From positions 1 to 58,419 of the forward strand of contig DRLM01000120.1 in NCBI GenBank assembly GCA_011375345.1: DNA of 58,419 nt, given 5' to 3'. Shown in pieces: positions 57,573 to 58,419 of the stretch. Within the stretch, counting starts at the first letter, position 1. Each line of letters opens with the position of its first letter. The translations under genes and the position numbers were made by a program. Source of the stretch: Gammaproteobacteria bacterium (lineage in GTDB: Bacteria > Pseudomonadota > Gammaproteobacteria > DRLM01). The notes below the pieces were generated by a model, which saw only the letters and a program-made list of their open reading frames with translations, had not been told where the DNA came from and did not search any database.

Positions 57573-58280
57573 ATGACATCACGCCCTGCCACCGCTCTGC
57601 TCGCCATGAGTCTGCTGGTACCCGCCGCCACCGTGGCGGACACCATCCAGATCACCCTGACCAACCTCACCCACGGCAGCTATTTCACCCCGCTGCTGGT
57701 GGCCGCTCACGACAGCAGCACCCATTTGTTTCAGCCGGGCAGCGCCGCATCGGCCAGTTTGCAGGCCATGGCGGAAGGCGGCGACTTGTCCGGCCTGGTG
57801 GCGGATGTGGCCAATGTGGGCGCCACTTACGTGGAAAATCCGGCAGCGGGGCTGCTGGAGCCGGGGGCCAGCACCACCACCATGCTGGACACCACCGGCA
57901 CCCAGAACACCCGGCTTTCCATCGTTGCCATGATCCTGCCTACCAACGACGGTTTCGTGGGCCTGGATGCTCTCACCCTGCCTGCCACCGCCGGCACCTA
58001 CACTTTTTATCTGAACGCCTACGATGCCGGCACCGAAGCCAATGACGAAATTGTCAACGGCGCGGGCAGTCCCGGCGCGCCCGGCATCCCTGCCGATCCC
58101 GGCGGGCACAGCGGCAGTGGCGCCAGCGGCGCGGCCACGGCGGACAACAACAGCGCCGTGCACATCCACCGCGGTGTGTTGGGTGACCAGGACAGCAGCG
58201 GCGGCGTCAGCGATCTTGACAGCAGCGTGCACCGCTGGCTGAACCCGGTGGCCAAGCTTGTGTTGAGCGTCAACTATTAA
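57573..58280 (+). CDS. Secreted spondin-domain protein
   Basis: A 235-aa exported protein with a signal peptide (residues 1-22, cleavage likely after ATVA). The mature part DTIQITLTNLTHGSYFTPLLVAAHDSSTHLFQPGSAASASLQAMAEGGDLSGL...GVVANVGATYVENP-like segment and TRLSIVAMILPTNDGFVGLDALTLPATAGTYTFYLNAYDAGTEANDEI fit the bacterial Spondin_N domain. Residues about 162-193 are Gly/Pro/Ala/Ser-rich, and VHIHRGVLGD follows. The ATG at 57573 has AAGGAG upstream. It may bind to surfaces or matrix; function unknown. Its stop codon lies inside the second copy of the 32-nt repeat. Confidence 0.83.
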   Translation: MTSRPATALLAMSLLVPAATVADTIQITLTNLTHGSYFTPLLVAAHDSSTHLFQPGSAASASLQAMAEGGDLSGLVADVANVGATYVENPAAGLLEPGASTTTMLDTTGTQNTRLSIVAMILPTNDGFVGLDALTLPATAGTYTFYLNAYDAGTEANDEIVNGAGSPGAPGIPADPGGHSGSGASGAATADNNSAVHIHRGVLGDQDSSGGVSDLDSSVHRWLNPVAKLVLSVNY

Positions 58281-58307
58281 CCCGGCAATTAGGATTGTCG
58301 GGTTAAT
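58276..58307. repeat. 32-nt palindromic dispersed repeat, copy 2
   Basis: Same sequence as at 34101-34132 with a single change (GTC for GCC in the right arm). Here the left arm contains the stop codon of the spondin-domain gene, so the repeat forms the 3' end of its mRNA, where a stem could protect the transcript or stop transcription. Confidence 0.85.
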
Positions 58308-58310
58308 GGC

Positions 58311-58330
58311 GCGGCACAGGGATGTGCCGC
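58311..58330. terminator. GC hairpin after spondin-domain gene
   Basis: Perfect eight-base arms GCGGCACA and TGTGCCGC enclose a GGGA loop, just after the repeat. No T-run follows, so it is at most a Rho-independent-like stem. It may end the spondin-gene transcript together with the repeat. Confidence 0.5.
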
Positions 58331-58351
58331 CATTGGCGCAAGTCAATGCGA

Positions 58352-58401
58352 GCCCGCGAAATACCAGCCATTTCGCACAATGGCGCCCGTATTTCGCGGG
58401 C
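58352..58401. repeat. Nested inverted repeats at right edge
   Basis: Outer 13-base arms GCCCGCGAAATAC and GTATTTCGCGGGC are perfect reverse complements and enclose an inner hairpin with six-base arms GCCATT and AATGGC around TCGCAC. The element continues towards the window edge, so its full extent is unknown. Confidence 0.75.
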
Positions 58402-58419
58402 GGCAATCAAACAGGTCAG

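Overview
The window is a GC-rich chromosomal segment of a gammaproteobacterium. The class is inferred from gene order: queA-tgt-yajC-secD-secF, nrdR-ribD-ribE-ribBA-ribH-nusB-thiL-pgpA, aroQ-accB-accC-prmA, xseB-ispA-dxs, and fxsA/cutA/dsbD beside groES-groEL. The CIRCE element at groESL, the rubrerythrin/Fe-S/DUF3501 cluster, arsM and the two-domain-duplicated DsbD would fit a free-living, possibly sulfur-cycle lineage, but the genus cannot be told from this sequence alone.

Layout. 1-542: end of an rRNA operon (23S 3' end, 5S, terminator). 838-3815 (+): usp, ampD, a histidine phosphatase, a ROK sugar kinase and a VanZ-like protein, probably one operon. 3990-6813 (-): birA, coaX (TTG start), an overlapping 57-aa membrane protein and a methyltransferase. 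6937-9485 (-): a DEAD-box helicase, a conserved hypothetical and a YciI-like protein. 9902-12078 (-): groES-groEL with terminator, sigma70-like promoter and CIRCE operator. 12206-15958: fxsA (-), then cutA, dsbD and a TlpA-like thioredoxin (+). 16096-19322 (+): aroQ, accB, accC, prmA. 19579-22459 (-): an alpha-glucan phosphorylase and tRNA-Leu(CAA). 22677-28522 (+): queA, tgt, yajC, secD, secF. 28562-29851 (-): diguanylate cyclase. 30194-38349 (+): glyA, nrdR, the riboflavin genes with an inserted GNAT gene, nusB, thiL, pgpA. 38331-40823 (-): a membrane GGDEF-EAL protein. 41088-45469 (-): xseB-ispA-dxs-queD-folE2. 45677-48119 (+): rubrerythrin, a CCG-type Fe-S protein and DUF3501. 48148-49617 (-): NarK-like transporter. 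49916-51115 (+): arsR-arsM. 51160-53960: a phosphoesterase (-) and an Uup-like ABC-F protein (+). 54162-58280: a PAPS-type sulfotransferase (+), a lipoprotein/kefG/truncated-kefB operon (-) and a secreted spondin-domain protein (+).

How the genes work together. QueA and Tgt carry out late queuosine steps, while FolE2 and QueD supply the early ones from GTP. RibD, RibE, RibBA and RibH make riboflavin, but the GTP cyclohydrolase II half of RibBA lacks its zinc cysteines, so the first step needs another gene. Xse/IspA/Dxs supply isoprenoids. BirA attaches biotin to the AccB encoded 10 kb away, and AccC carboxylates it. DsbD and the TlpA-like protein pass reductant to the periplasm.

The points most worth a second look are the rubrerythrin/Fe-S/DUF3501 module with a palindromic operator, the kefG-kefB junction where about the first half of the antiporter membrane domain is missing, the tandem DsbD alpha domains, the two copies of a 32-nt palindromic repeat, the nested inverted repeats at the right edge, and the tiny membrane protein that sits where a SPOR-domain gene often follows coaX. 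No insertion sequence, phage or CRISPR array was seen.
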